Positions 1-6,578 of a stretch of 10,731 nucleotides of DNA are shown in pieces; the stretch's first letter is position 1, and each line of letters opens with the position of its first letter. The DNA comes from Atopostipes sp043425375 (GTDB lineage: Bacteria > Bacillota > Bacilli > Lactobacillales > Carnobacteriaceae_A): assembly GCA_043425375.1 (NCBI GenBank), contig JBHWQC010000150.1, forward strand, positions 1 through 10,731. Reading direction: 5' to 3'. A program made the translations under genes and the position numbers. The notes below the pieces were generated by a model, which was not told the DNA's origin, made no database searches, and saw only the letters and a list, made by a program, of their open reading frames with translations.

Positions 1-926
1 TCCAAATTCAGCGCATAGCCCATACTCGGCACATCCGGCCCTGCCAGACGCTGAATCGGCGCATCCAAGTCAAATAAAGCTTCTTCAGCAATTATCGCGG
101 CGATTTCACTAATGACCGCTCCTTCCTTATTGTCTTCGGAAAGCAGCAACACTTTGCCTGTTTTCTTGGCGGCCTCAACCAACGTTTCTTTGTCTAAAGG
201 ATACAAGGAACGCACATCCACAATTTCCGCTTCAATGCCTTCTTCTTTGCTCAACTTTTCTGCCGCCTTTTGCGCATGGATCAGCATCATCCCGTAAGCA
301 ATGACCGTAATATCCGAGCCTTCGCGCACGACTTGGGCCTTATCTAAAGACACGACATAGTCGGTTTCGGGCACTTCCGCTTTCAATAAGCGGTACAGAC
401 GCTTATGTTCAAAAAAGAGCACCGGATCGTCGGAGCGAATCGCCGCTTTAATCAGACCTTTGGCGTCATAAGGATTTGAGGGGGTGACAATCCGCAGACC
501 GGGTTGGCCAAACAACACTTTTTCTGTCGACTGTGAATGGTAAAACCCGCCGCGAATTCCGCCCCCATAAGGCGTACGGTATACAATCGGCGCGGTCCAA
601 TCGCCTTCCGTACGATACCGCATCCGTGAGGCTTCTGAAATCAACTGATTGACTGCCGGCAAAATATAATCAGCAAATTGAAATTCGCCAATCGCGCGGT
701 AGCCAACTAAGCCCAGCCCCACCGCCAGACCGCCGATTTGCGCTTCTGTGAGGGGTGTGTTAAAACAGCGGTCATCACCAAAACGCTCGGCTAAACCTTT
801 TGTCACCCCAAACACACCCCCTTTGACACCGCCGACATCCTCGCCGAAGATGATGACTTTTTCGTCGCGAGCCATTTCTTCTGCAATGCCTTGATTGAGT
901 GCTTCTAAGTACGTTAATTCGGGCAT
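1..926 (-). CDS. bkdB: Branched-chain 2-oxoacid dehydrogenase E1 component, beta subunit (partial, C-terminus beyond the window)
   Basis: Beta subunit of the thiamine-diphosphate-dependent E1 of the branched-chain 2-oxoacid dehydrogenase complex; with the alpha subunit it decarboxylates the 2-oxoacids of Leu, Ile and Val and passes the acyl group to lipoyl-E2. About 308 codons are visible from the ATG at 926; the family usually has about 325 residues, so only a short C-terminal tail is missing. Visible landmarks are GEDVGG (residues 28-33), the TEAQIGG segment with the conserved Glu61 that activates thiamine diphosphate, and EFQFADYI (81-88), followed by the transketolase C-terminal domain. 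A GAGAGGA sequence precedes the start. It lies 15 bases after bkdA in the same operon, and the lipoyl-E2 gene (bkdC) is expected next, to the left. A pyruvate or acetoin dehydrogenase subunit is the alternative, but the ptb-buk neighbours favour branched-chain substrates. Confidence 0.93.
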   Translation of the reverse strand, partial: MPELTYLEALNQGIAEEMARDEKVIIFGEDVGGVKGGVFGVTKGLAERFGDDRCFNTPLTEAQIGGLAVGLGLVGYRAIGEFQFADYILPAVNQLISEASRMRYRTEGDWTAPIVYRTPYGGGIRGGFYHSQSTEKVLFGQPGLRIVTPSNPYDAKGLIKAAIRSDDPVLFFEHKRLYRLLKAEVPETDYVVSLDKAQVVREGSDITVIAYGMMLIHAQKAAEKLSKEEGIEAEIVDVRSLYPLDKETLVEAAKKTGKVLLLSEDNKEGAVISEIAAIIAEEALFDLDAPIQRLAGPDVPSMGYALNL

Positions 927-941
927 TCTTCTCATCCTCTC

Positions 942-1931
942 TTAGTTGGCGGCCCAGACTTGTTCGTATAAAGATTCCGGTGTCGGGTCTGGCATGGCTT
1001 CAGCTGCATCGGTGGCTTCATTGATTTCTGCTTGAATACGTGTATCCATTTCGGCCATTTCTTCGCGCGTTAAAATCTTTTCGCGAATCAATTGTTCTTC
1101 AAAAGCGACTAACGCATCGGTCTCCTTTAACTGTTCGATTTCTTCTTTCGAACGGTAGACGGAGTGATCATCATCCGCTGAGTGGGAGGTCAAGCGTTCG
1201 ACCATCATTTCAATCAACATCGGTCCTCCGCCGTTTCGCGCTTTAGCCGCTGCCTCTTTAAAGGCCAAAAAGGTTTCCGCAAAATCACTGCCATCTACTC
1301 TTAAGCCTTCAAAACCGTAAGCGGCTCCTCTTTGCGCCATTGTTTCATTGGCATACTGTTCATCCACACCGACTGAAATCGCGTACCCATTGTTCTCCAC
1401 CACAAAGACTACCGGCAGACTCTTCACGCCCGCAAAGTTCATCGCTTCGTGCACTTCTCCTTGGTTGGCGGCTCCTTCGCCGGTTGTCGTCAAGGTGACA
1501 TACTCTTCCTCACCTAATACGGCGCCATAGGCTACACCGGTTGCGAGTGGAAATTGGGTGCTGACAGTTGACGAATGGGAAATGATGCGGTGTTCTTTTG
1601 AGCCATAATGATTGGGCATTTGCCGGCCATGCGAAGACGGATCGGCCTCTTTTCCAAAGGAGCCTAACAACACATCCTTAGGCGTCATACCCCACACCAA
1701 ACAAGCGGTCATATCCCGGTAGTACGGCAAAAAATAATCGATATCCAAATCAAAAGCCAAAGCCATAGCCACCTGCCCGACTTCTGCCCCTTGCCCGGAA
1801 ATATTGAAAGACGATTTTCCGATGCGGGTCAACTGCCACAAGCGCTCATCCAACCGGCGCCCTAAAAGCACAAATTCATAGGCTTTGATTAACTGTTCTT
1901 TTGTTAAACCTGTCGTTTCTAAAGCTTTCAT
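942..1931 (-). CDS. bkdA: Branched-chain 2-oxoacid dehydrogenase E1 component, alpha subunit
   Basis: Alpha subunit of the cytoplasmic E1 decarboxylase, 329 residues, the normal length for bacterial BkdA. The thiamine-diphosphate/Mg motif runs from GEG (residues 151-153, in place of the more usual GDG) to NN (180-181). The stretch MPNHYGSKEHRI (105-116) followed by STQFPLATG is typical of the branched-chain or acetoin-type E1 alpha group. The TSHSADDDH segment (248-256) corresponds to the flexible loop near the active site that is phosphorylated in the mitochondrial homologues. The ATG is preceded by AAGGAG at good spacing. It sits 14 bases after bkdD and 15 before bkdB, so the three are surely co-transcribed. 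Substrate is inferred from the neighbouring ptb and buk; acetoin dehydrogenase is the main alternative. Confidence 0.94.
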   Translation of the reverse strand: MKALETTGLTKEQLIKAYEFVLLGRRLDERLWQLTRIGKSSFNISGQGAEVGQVAMALAFDLDIDYFLPYYRDMTACLVWGMTPKDVLLGSFGKEADPSSHGRQMPNHYGSKEHRIISHSSTVSTQFPLATGVAYGAVLGEEEYVTLTTTGEGAANQGEVHEAMNFAGVKSLPVVFVVENNGYAISVGVDEQYANETMAQRGAAYGFEGLRVDGSDFAETFLAFKEAAAKARNGGGPMLIEMMVERLTSHSADDDHSVYRSKEEIEQLKETDALVAFEEQLIREKILTREEMAEMDTRIQAEINEATDAAEAMPDPTPESLYEQVWAAN

Positions 1932-1945
1932 TCTGCATCACTCCT

Positions 1946-3352
1946 TTATTTTTGAATCGCCAAACCGTACGTATCCAAAGCCGCTTCCATGACCGCCTCC
2001 GCCAAACTCGGATGGGCATGCACCGCTTCTCCCAACTCAAACGGGGTCGCATTTAAGTGCAAACCCAACCCGCCTTCGGCAATAAGTTCCGTCGCATGCG
2101 GACCGATAATCGAGATGCCTAATAAATCATCGGTTTCTTTGTCTCGAATCACCTCGACGAAACCCGAACTGTCACCATGAATTAAGGCTTTCCCATTCCC
2201 CGAAAAGGAAAAAGAACCGATTTGAACGTTTTTGTTTTCGGGTAAACTATGTGAGGTAAAGCCGACAGATGCGACTTCTGGCGACGTATAAGTGCAGCGC
2301 GGCATATGGGTATAGTTGAGAGGTTCAACGGGTTCACCCATCAGATGCGCCACCGCCAGCTCGCCTTCTTTCGCTGCCACATGCGCCAATTGTAAAGTGG
2401 GAATGCAGTCGCCAATTGCAGAAATATGGCTTTCCGCCGTTTGGTAAAATTCGTTGACTTGAATCCCCGTTTCGTCAAACTGAATGGAAGTATTTATTAA
2501 ACCGATTTCGTTGATGTTTGGGATACGACCGACTGCAGCCATAACTTTGTCAGCTGTCATCGTTTTTTCATTTTTAAGAATGAGTTGGACTTGATTCTCT
2601 ACCACTACCGCTTTTTCAACTGTACATTGGGTGCGGACTGTAATGCCCTTGTCTTCAAAGGCGTTTTGGAGAGTTTTGGAGATACTTTGGCTTTCAGTGG
2701 GCAAGAGGCGTTTTGTATATTCTAAAAGTGTGACTTTAACACCCAAGCTGTTTAAAAGAGAGGCCCATTCCGCACCAATGACGCCGCCCCCTACAATCGC
2801 GATACTTTTTGGCAATTCATCTAAAGCCAGCATGCCGTCTGAAGATAAAATATCTTCTTCATCAAAAGGGACATTTGATAGTTCGCGCGGCTTTGAGCCG
2901 GTAGCGATGATTAGCTTTTTAGGCAAAAAAACCTCTTCTTCTCCATCGTCTTTGGTCACTATCACCGCCCCTGATACGGGCGAAAAGATAGAAGGCCCCA
3001 TCACCACACCCGTCCCTTTAACGACTGTTATTTTGTTTTTAGCAATGAGACTTTGGACCCCTTGATGTAGCTGATTGACAATCGCTTGTTTCCTTTGCCT
3101 GATTTTTTCAAAATTGATTGTTAGCGGCTGGTTGTTCTCAATGCCAAATGCCTCGGCAGCTCGCATCGTATCCGCTACTTCCGCGCTGCGAAGCAAGGCT
3201 TTAGTGGGAATACAACCGCGATGTAGACAGGTGCCGCCTACTTTGTCTTTTTCAACCAATACGACATCTAAACCTTTTTGGGCCGCTCGAATGGCTGCAA
3301 CATAGCCGCCGGTACCCCCGCCTAAAATCAATAAATCGGTGTCTGTGGTCAT
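1946..3352 (-). CDS. bkdD: Dihydrolipoamide dehydrogenase (E3) of the branched-chain 2-oxoacid dehydrogenase complex
   Basis: FAD flavoenzyme that re-oxidises the dihydrolipoyl groups of E2 and makes NADH; 468 residues, full length. In order: FAD-binding GGGTGG (11-16); the redox-active disulfide in GGTCLHRGCIP with Cys42 and Cys47; the NAD-binding fingerprint GGGVIG (188-193); the second FAD contact AIGD (312-315); and the C-terminal dimer motif HAHPSLAE, with catalytic His447 and Glu452. All catalytic residues are present. The ATG follows the buk stop by 3 bases, and its weak purine-rich ribosome site (GGAAAAGG) lies inside the end of buk, which suggests translational coupling. Placement between buk and bkdA matches the known enterococcal order ptb-buk-bkdDABC and marks it as the operon's own E3 rather than the one of pyruvate dehydrogenase. 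Confidence 0.95.
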   Translation of the reverse strand: MTTDTDLLILGGGTGGYVAAIRAAQKGLDVVLVEKDKVGGTCLHRGCIPTKALLRSAEVADTMRAAEAFGIENNQPLTINFEKIRQRKQAIVNQLHQGVQSLIAKNKITVVKGTGVVMGPSIFSPVSGAVIVTKDDGEEEVFLPKKLIIATGSKPRELSNVPFDEEDILSSDGMLALDELPKSIAIVGGGVIGAEWASLLNSLGVKVTLLEYTKRLLPTESQSISKTLQNAFEDKGITVRTQCTVEKAVVVENQVQLILKNEKTMTADKVMAAVGRIPNINEIGLINTSIQFDETGIQVNEFYQTAESHISAIGDCIPTLQLAHVAAKEGELAVAHLMGEPVEPLNYTHMPRCTYTSPEVASVGFTSHSLPENKNVQIGSFSFSGNGKALIHGDSSGFVEVIRDKETDDLLGISIIGPHATELIAEGGLGLHLNATPFELGEAVHAHPSLAEAVMEAALDTYGLAIQK

Positions 3353-3355
3353 TTT

Positions 3356-4426
3356 TCACACGCCTTTTCCATAGATTTTTGCTTGTTCTTTTCCACCCAA
3401 AACCCTTTGCGCCCCTCGAAAGAGGGCAATCATTTCATGTTCACCTGGGAAAATAATCACTTCTGCTAACCAGGCAATGGCTTGTGTAATTTTCTGGGTG
3501 ATATACAGGGAATGGCTCATACCCCCTGTTAGGATAATAGCATCAGCTCTTCCTTTTAGTACTACCCCCATTTCACCAATGCCCTTGGAAATTTGGTAAC
3601 ACATTGCATCGACGACGGCCTTAGCTTCTTCGTCGCCTGCCTGGATACGTGCTTCAATCAGCCGCATGTCGGTTTCGCCCAAATAAGATTTTAAACCACC
3701 CGCGCCGGCGATTATTTTTTTGACGGCTTCAATGGCAAGCCGTTCGTTAATGATTTTTTTGGCGAAGGCAGCTAGCGGCAAACCGCCTGTGCGTTCAGGT
3801 GTAAAAGGGCCTTCACCATCCAACCCGTTCACCAAATCAATCATTTGACCGTTTTTATGAGCCACAATGGATATTCCGCCTCCCAAATGGGCAACAATGA
3901 CTTGGCTTTCTTCATAAAGTTTTCCTTTATCCACTAGCACTTTTCGCGCAACAGCTTTTTGATTCAGGGCGTGTAAGACACTGCGCCGTTCGATTTCTTT
4001 GAGACCTGAATAGCGCGCAATTTTTGCTAACTCATCCGTAACGACCGGATCGACAATAAAGGCGGGGATGTTTAGAGGTTGAGCGAGTTCATTCGCTAAG
4101 AGAGCCCCCAGATTTGAGGCGTGGGAGCCATAAGTTTCATCTGCTAAATCCTGCAGCATAGCTTTATCTACTCGATAGGTACCACCAGGAATTGGCCGCA
4201 ATAAGCCCCCGCGCCCGACAATCGCTTTCAATTTCGATTGGTCGATGTGATTCTTTTGCAAGAAATCTAAAAGATGGCTTTTGCGAAAATTTCGTTGGTC
4301 GGCAATTTTCGCAAATGCATTCAGCTCTTTTACTGAATGCCGAATCGTTTCGGCTGCTAGGAGTTGGTCTTTGGCATACACCGCTACTTTTGTTGAAGTG
4401 GAGCCGGGATTGATGACTAAAATCAT
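3356..4426 (-). CDS. buk: Butyrate kinase / branched-chain fatty acid kinase
   Basis: Transfers the phosphate of butyryl-, isobutyryl- or isovaleryl-phosphate to ADP, giving ATP and the free acid; last step of branched-chain 2-oxoacid catabolism. 356 residues, the usual length of this acetokinase-family (ASKHA fold) enzyme. Visible motifs: N-terminal INPGSTSTK (5-13), phosphate/nucleotide binding; VAHLGGGISIVAHKNG (178-193), the second phosphate-binding loop; DGEGPFTPERTGGLP (203-217), characteristic of butyrate kinases; and ILTGGMSHS (298-306), adenosine binding. The ATG follows ptb by 4 bases, and its AGGAGAGG ribosome site spans the last codons of ptb. Acetate kinase is excluded by length and by these motifs. 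Exact acyl preference cannot be read from sequence, but the bkd genes downstream point to branched-chain acyl phosphates. Confidence 0.95.
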   Translation of the reverse strand: MILVINPGSTSTKVAVYAKDQLLAAETIRHSVKELNAFAKIADQRNFRKSHLLDFLQKNHIDQSKLKAIVGRGGLLRPIPGGTYRVDKAMLQDLADETYGSHASNLGALLANELAQPLNIPAFIVDPVVTDELAKIARYSGLKEIERRSVLHALNQKAVARKVLVDKGKLYEESQVIVAHLGGGISIVAHKNGQMIDLVNGLDGEGPFTPERTGGLPLAAFAKKIINERLAIEAVKKIIAGAGGLKSYLGETDMRLIEARIQAGDEEAKAVVDAMCYQISKGIGEMGVVLKGRADAIILTGGMSHSLYITQKITQAIAWLAEVIIFPGEHEMIALFRGAQRVLGGKEQAKIYGKGV

Positions 4427-4430
4427 CTCT

Positions 4431-5219
4431 TTACCTCTCCTTTTTCGCTTGTTTTAAAGTATATTCAAGGGACAAGAGTCGGCTTTGATTGGAGTCACTG
4501 CGGGAAGTAAGCACAATTGGGACGGCTGCGCCTGTGAGCAGCCCACCAATTGTTGCCTCACCAAAGAGTTGGAGTGATTTGTACAAAACATTCCCCACCT
4601 CAATGGAGGGAACCACTAAAATATCGGCATCACCCGCAATGGGCCCGAAGAATCTTTTCTTGCGTACGGAATCTTTTGATAAAGCAAGATCCAAAGACAG
4701 GGGGCCATAGATAAGGGCATCTTCTCGTTTTGAGAGTATTTTAGTTAAGGCTTTTGCGCGAACGGCAGAAGGCATTTTGGGATTATAGTGTTCGGCAGCA
4801 GAAAGTAAAGCTACTTTTGGTTGTGTAATTCCGGTGGCTTGCGCCACTGCGATCGCTTGGTTAATAATATTCAAATGCTCTTCGATAGTCGGTGCGATAG
4901 TTATTCCAGCATCCGTCAAAAATATCGGGCGATTTATTCGGGGCAGTTCTATAATTGCCACATGAGTCAAGCGTTCCTTCTCTTTTATCCCCTCTACTTG
5001 CAAAAGTCCTTTCAGTAAGGTTTTTGTCGGAATCAGACCTTTCATTAACAGCTGTAGCGTCCCTTCAATTGCTTGCTGGGCGGCCTTTTTAGCTTGCTGT
5101 TCTAAATCCTCCCCGTCAAAATGAATAAATGTTATTTCTGAGCTGTGTGTATCTTTTGCGAGATTTATAAAATCTTCGATCTCTGCATCTCTTTTCCCAA
5201 CTATGCCAATCTTTAACAT
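4431..5219 (-). CDS. ptb: Phosphate butyryltransferase (branched-chain acyl-CoA:phosphate acyltransferase)
   Basis: First gene of the operon. It converts butyryl- or branched-chain acyl-CoA plus phosphate to acyl-phosphate and CoA, feeding butyrate kinase. Recognisable PTA/PTB-family landmarks are LLMKGLIPT (57-65), LTDAGITIAPTIEEH (101-115), GPLSLDLALS (172-181), PSIEVGNVLYKSL (204-216) and the C-terminal TSRSDS (238-243). At 262 residues it is shorter at the N-terminus than the roughly 300-residue Bacillus enzyme. An in-frame stop lies shortly upstream and a GGGGG ribosome site sits just before this ATG, so the start is probably right and the short N-terminus real. The promoter and cre immediately upstream control the whole ptb-buk-bkdDAB unit. 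Confidence 0.93.
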   Translation of the reverse strand: MLKIGIVGKRDAEIEDFINLAKDTHSSEITFIHFDGEDLEQQAKKAAQQAIEGTLQLLMKGLIPTKTLLKGLLQVEGIKEKERLTHVAIIELPRINRPIFLTDAGITIAPTIEEHLNIINQAIAVAQATGITQPKVALLSAAEHYNPKMPSAVRAKALTKILSKREDALIYGPLSLDLALSKDSVRKKRFFGPIAGDADILVVPSIEVGNVLYKSLQLFGEATIGGLLTGAAVPIVLTSRSDSNQSRLLSLEYTLKQAKKER

Positions 5220-5223
5220 CCTA

Positions 5224-5273
5224 CCCCCTGCTTTCTTTCAACGTATTGTATCCGTTTTCATTATTTACTACAA
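5224..5273 (-). promoter_or_regulatory. Promoter of the ptb-buk-bkd operon
   Basis: On the minus strand a TACAAT -10 box (5245-5250) lies 17 bases from a weak -35, TTGTAG (5268-5273). Transcription would start near 5238, leaving an untranslated leader of about 20 bases that carries the GGGGG ribosome site (5224-5228) just before the ptb ATG. The -35 matches only three of six consensus bases, so an activator or low basal activity is possible. It is the only good promoter-like sequence between the dus terminator and ptb. Confidence 0.6.
5247..5261 (-). promoter_or_regulatory. Catabolite-responsive element (CcpA-binding site) over the bkd promoter
   Basis: The minus strand reads ATGAAAACGGATACA, which satisfies every position of the Gram-positive cre consensus WTGNAANCGNWNNCW. 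It overlaps the first four bases of the -10 box and most of the spacer, a position from which CcpA would block RNA polymerase. Carbon catabolite repression of a branched-chain acid pathway fits established physiology in enterococci. Binding here is inferred. Confidence 0.7.
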
Positions 5274-5314
5274 GCATATACTAAACGAGAGAAAATATCG
5301 ATAAATTTATAATA

Positions 5315-5352
5315 AAAACCTTCTGAAATTTTTCTCACTTTCAGAAGGTTTT
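5315..5352 (-). terminator. Rho-independent terminator of dus
   Basis: A perfect 14-base inverted repeat (5315-5328 with 5339-5352, 10-base loop) begins four bases after the dus stop codon. On the minus strand it is followed by a T-rich tract. The arms start with AAAA and end with TTTT, so the hairpin could also stop transcripts from the opposite direction. It separates dus from the bkd operon. Confidence 0.88.
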
Positions 5353-5356
5353 AGCT

Positions 5357-6337
5357 CTATTCGATTTCCATATCGGCTTCAAAAGCCGCTAACCTCTCAC
5401 GCACTTCATCCGTAGATTCCGTATCCATCAGTTCATGACGCAGGTTCGCTGCTCCTTGAATGCCGCGGATATAGATTTTGAAAAAGCGACGGAGCGGTTT
5501 AAACGGTCGATTTTCAACTTTTTGATTTTCATCAAATAAATCCAGATGCAAGCGGAATAAATCAAGCAACTCTTTAGGGGTATGCTCGCGTGTTTCTTTT
5601 TCAAACGCAAAAGGGTTTTTAAAAACGCCACGGCCGATCATTACCCCATCGACCCCGTATTGGTCGACGAGTTCTTGGCCGACTTGGCGATTGGGAATGT
5701 CTCCATTAATTGTCAAAAGTGTCTGCGGGGCAACCTGATCACGCAATTTAACAATTTCAGGAATTAAATCCCAATGCGCGTCGTATTTACTCATTTCCTT
5801 GCGTGTACGCAAATGAATCGATAAGTTGGCAATCTCTTGCTCAAACAGATGCGGCAGCCAGTCATACATCTCTTTGATGTCGTAATAACCTAGTCGCGTT
5901 TTGACACTGACTGGAATGCCGCCTGCTTTGGTTGCTTGAATCAGCTCGGCCGCTTTTTTTGGGTGGTTGATTAAACCCGCGCCTTTGCCATTTTTGGCGA
6001 CATTGTTGACCGGACATCCCATGTTCAAGTCCATACCCGCAAAGCCCGCTTTGGCCATATCGATGCTCATTTTTTCAAAATGATGGGGCTTGTCTCCCCA
6101 AATATGGGCCACAATTGGGTGTTCATCTTCCGTAAAGGTTAACCGACCGCGTACGCTCATTTGACCTTCTGGATGGTTATAACTTTCCGCATTTGTAAAT
6201 TCGGTAAAATACATATCGGGTGCTGCTGCCGCCGCAATGACGTGGCGAAACACCACGTCGGTCACGTCTTCCATTGGCGCCAGCGCAAAAAAGGGTTTTG
6301 GCAACTCTTGCCAGAAATTTTTAGGCACTTCTTTCAT
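5357..6337 (-). CDS. dus: tRNA-dihydrouridine synthase
   Basis: FMN- and NADPH-dependent enzyme that reduces specific uridines in the tRNA D-loop to dihydrouridine. 326 residues, full length. Visible: FFALAPMEDVTD (16-27), the FMN-binding start of the TIM barrel; the active-site signature DLNMGCPVNNV (103-113) with catalytic Cys108; VSVKTRLG (143-150), the conserved Lys/Arg segment; LTINGDI; and GVMIGRGVFKNPFAF, the FMN-phosphate loop before the C-terminal helical domain. An in-frame stop lies shortly upstream, and Met22 sits inside the conserved core, so this ATG is the only reasonable start, although its AAGAAGG ribosome site is very close to it. It appears to be transcribed alone: terminator-like hairpins lie on both sides. 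Which uridine it modifies cannot be told from sequence. Confidence 0.93.
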   Translation of the reverse strand: MKEVPKNFWQELPKPFFALAPMEDVTDVVFRHVIAAAAAPDMYFTEFTNAESYNHPEGQMSVRGRLTFTEDEHPIVAHIWGDKPHHFEKMSIDMAKAGFAGMDLNMGCPVNNVAKNGKGAGLINHPKKAAELIQATKAGGIPVSVKTRLGYYDIKEMYDWLPHLFEQEIANLSIHLRTRKEMSKYDAHWDLIPEIVKLRDQVAPQTLLTINGDIPNRQVGQELVDQYGVDGVMIGRGVFKNPFAFEKETREHTPKELLDLFRLHLDLFDENQKVENRPFKPLRRFFKIYIRGIQGAANLRHELMDTESTDEVRERLAAFEADMEIE

Positions 6338-6372
6338 CCTTCTTTCTATTCAGTAAAAAAAATCATAAAAAT

Positions 6373-6394
6373 AAAGCAGCGTCTCGTCTGCTTT
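6373..6394 (-). terminator. Terminator or attenuator hairpin upstream of dus
   Basis: A 7-base stem (AAAGCAG/CTGCTTT, 6388-6394 with 6373-6379) with an 8-base loop is followed on the minus strand by TATTTTT and, a few bases further, a run of eight T. This is a plausible intrinsic terminator about 36 bases before the dus ATG. It may end the apeA transcript, or act as an attenuator in the dus leader if dus is expressed from the promoter-like sequence at 6431-6459. Confidence 0.7.
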
Positions 6395-6430
6395 GGTTTC
6401 AAGTGTTCAGTTCAGTAAATCGGCTATGAA

Positions 6431-6459
6431 ATATTACCAAAAATGGCGGAGTCACGCAA
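6431..6459 (-). promoter_or_regulatory. Candidate promoter for dus
   Basis: Minus-strand TTGCGT (6454-6459), a 17-base spacer and TAATAT (6431-6436), with a TG one base before the -10 (extended -10 form). Transcription would start near 6424 and run through the hairpin at 6373-6394 before reaching dus. The box matches are moderate. No better promoter is visible between apeA and dus. Confidence 0.4.
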
Positions 6460-6515
6460 GGGGATTTGTTTAAAAGTCATGGAGAGGCTTAGTAGCTGTC
6501 TCGTTTCGGACGCGT

Positions 6516-6548
6516 AAGACTGCGGCTCAATACCAGTCTTGGTTTTTT
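6516..6548 (+). terminator. Possible plus-strand intrinsic terminator
   Basis: The 7-base stem AAGACTG/CAGTCTT with an 11-base loop is followed by GG and six T (6543-6548) on the plus strand, a terminator-like layout. No plus-strand gene is convincing in this window, so it could end a small antisense RNA or be a by-product of the pseudoknot-like structure at the same place. Confidence 0.3.
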
Positions 6549-6569
6549 GGCCATTTAAACGATTGAGCC
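6516..6569. other. Two interlocking inverted repeats, possible H-type RNA pseudoknot
   Basis: Within the gene-free stretch 6338-6578, AAGACTG (6516-6522) can pair with CAGTCTT (6534-6540), and GGCTCAAT (6524-6531), lying in the loop of that hairpin, can pair with ATTGAGCC (6562-6569). The order is stem1a-stem2a-stem1b-stem2b with gaps of 1, 2 and 21 bases, the layout of an H-type pseudoknot. The pairing holds on either strand; loop lengths suit plus-strand RNA better. As minus-strand RNA it would lie at the start of the apeA 3' untranslated region. I recognise no known riboswitch, tRNA, 6S, SRP or RNase P signature here. The rest of 6338-6578 holds the candidate dus promoter and hairpin. Confidence 0.35.
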
Positions 6570-6578
6570 CTGCCTATT

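Noticed and set aside
2631..3065. Plus-strand 144-codon open frame antisense to bkdD
   Set aside because: It is a shadow of a clearly conserved gene with complete E3 motifs and has no ribosome site or family resemblance.
6161..6418. Plus-strand 85-codon open frame overlapping the start of dus
   Set aside because: Antisense to the conserved Dus N-terminus; composition is typical of a shadow frame, and it lacks a start signal.
6426..6473. Plus-strand 15-codon ORF (begins MKYYQKWR) in the same gap
   Set aside because: No ribosome binding site or promoter; too short to support.
6424..6480. Minus-strand 18-codon ORF (begins MTFKQIPL) between apeA and dus
   Set aside because: No ribosome binding site, overlaps the candidate dus promoter, and has no recognisable features of a toxin or leader peptide.
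6338..6578. Known structured RNA (tRNA, tmRNA, 6S, SRP, RNase P, T-box, common riboswitches) in the apeA-dus gap
   Set aside because: None of the signature sequences I know for these RNAs is present on either strand; only the generic pairing pattern is reported.
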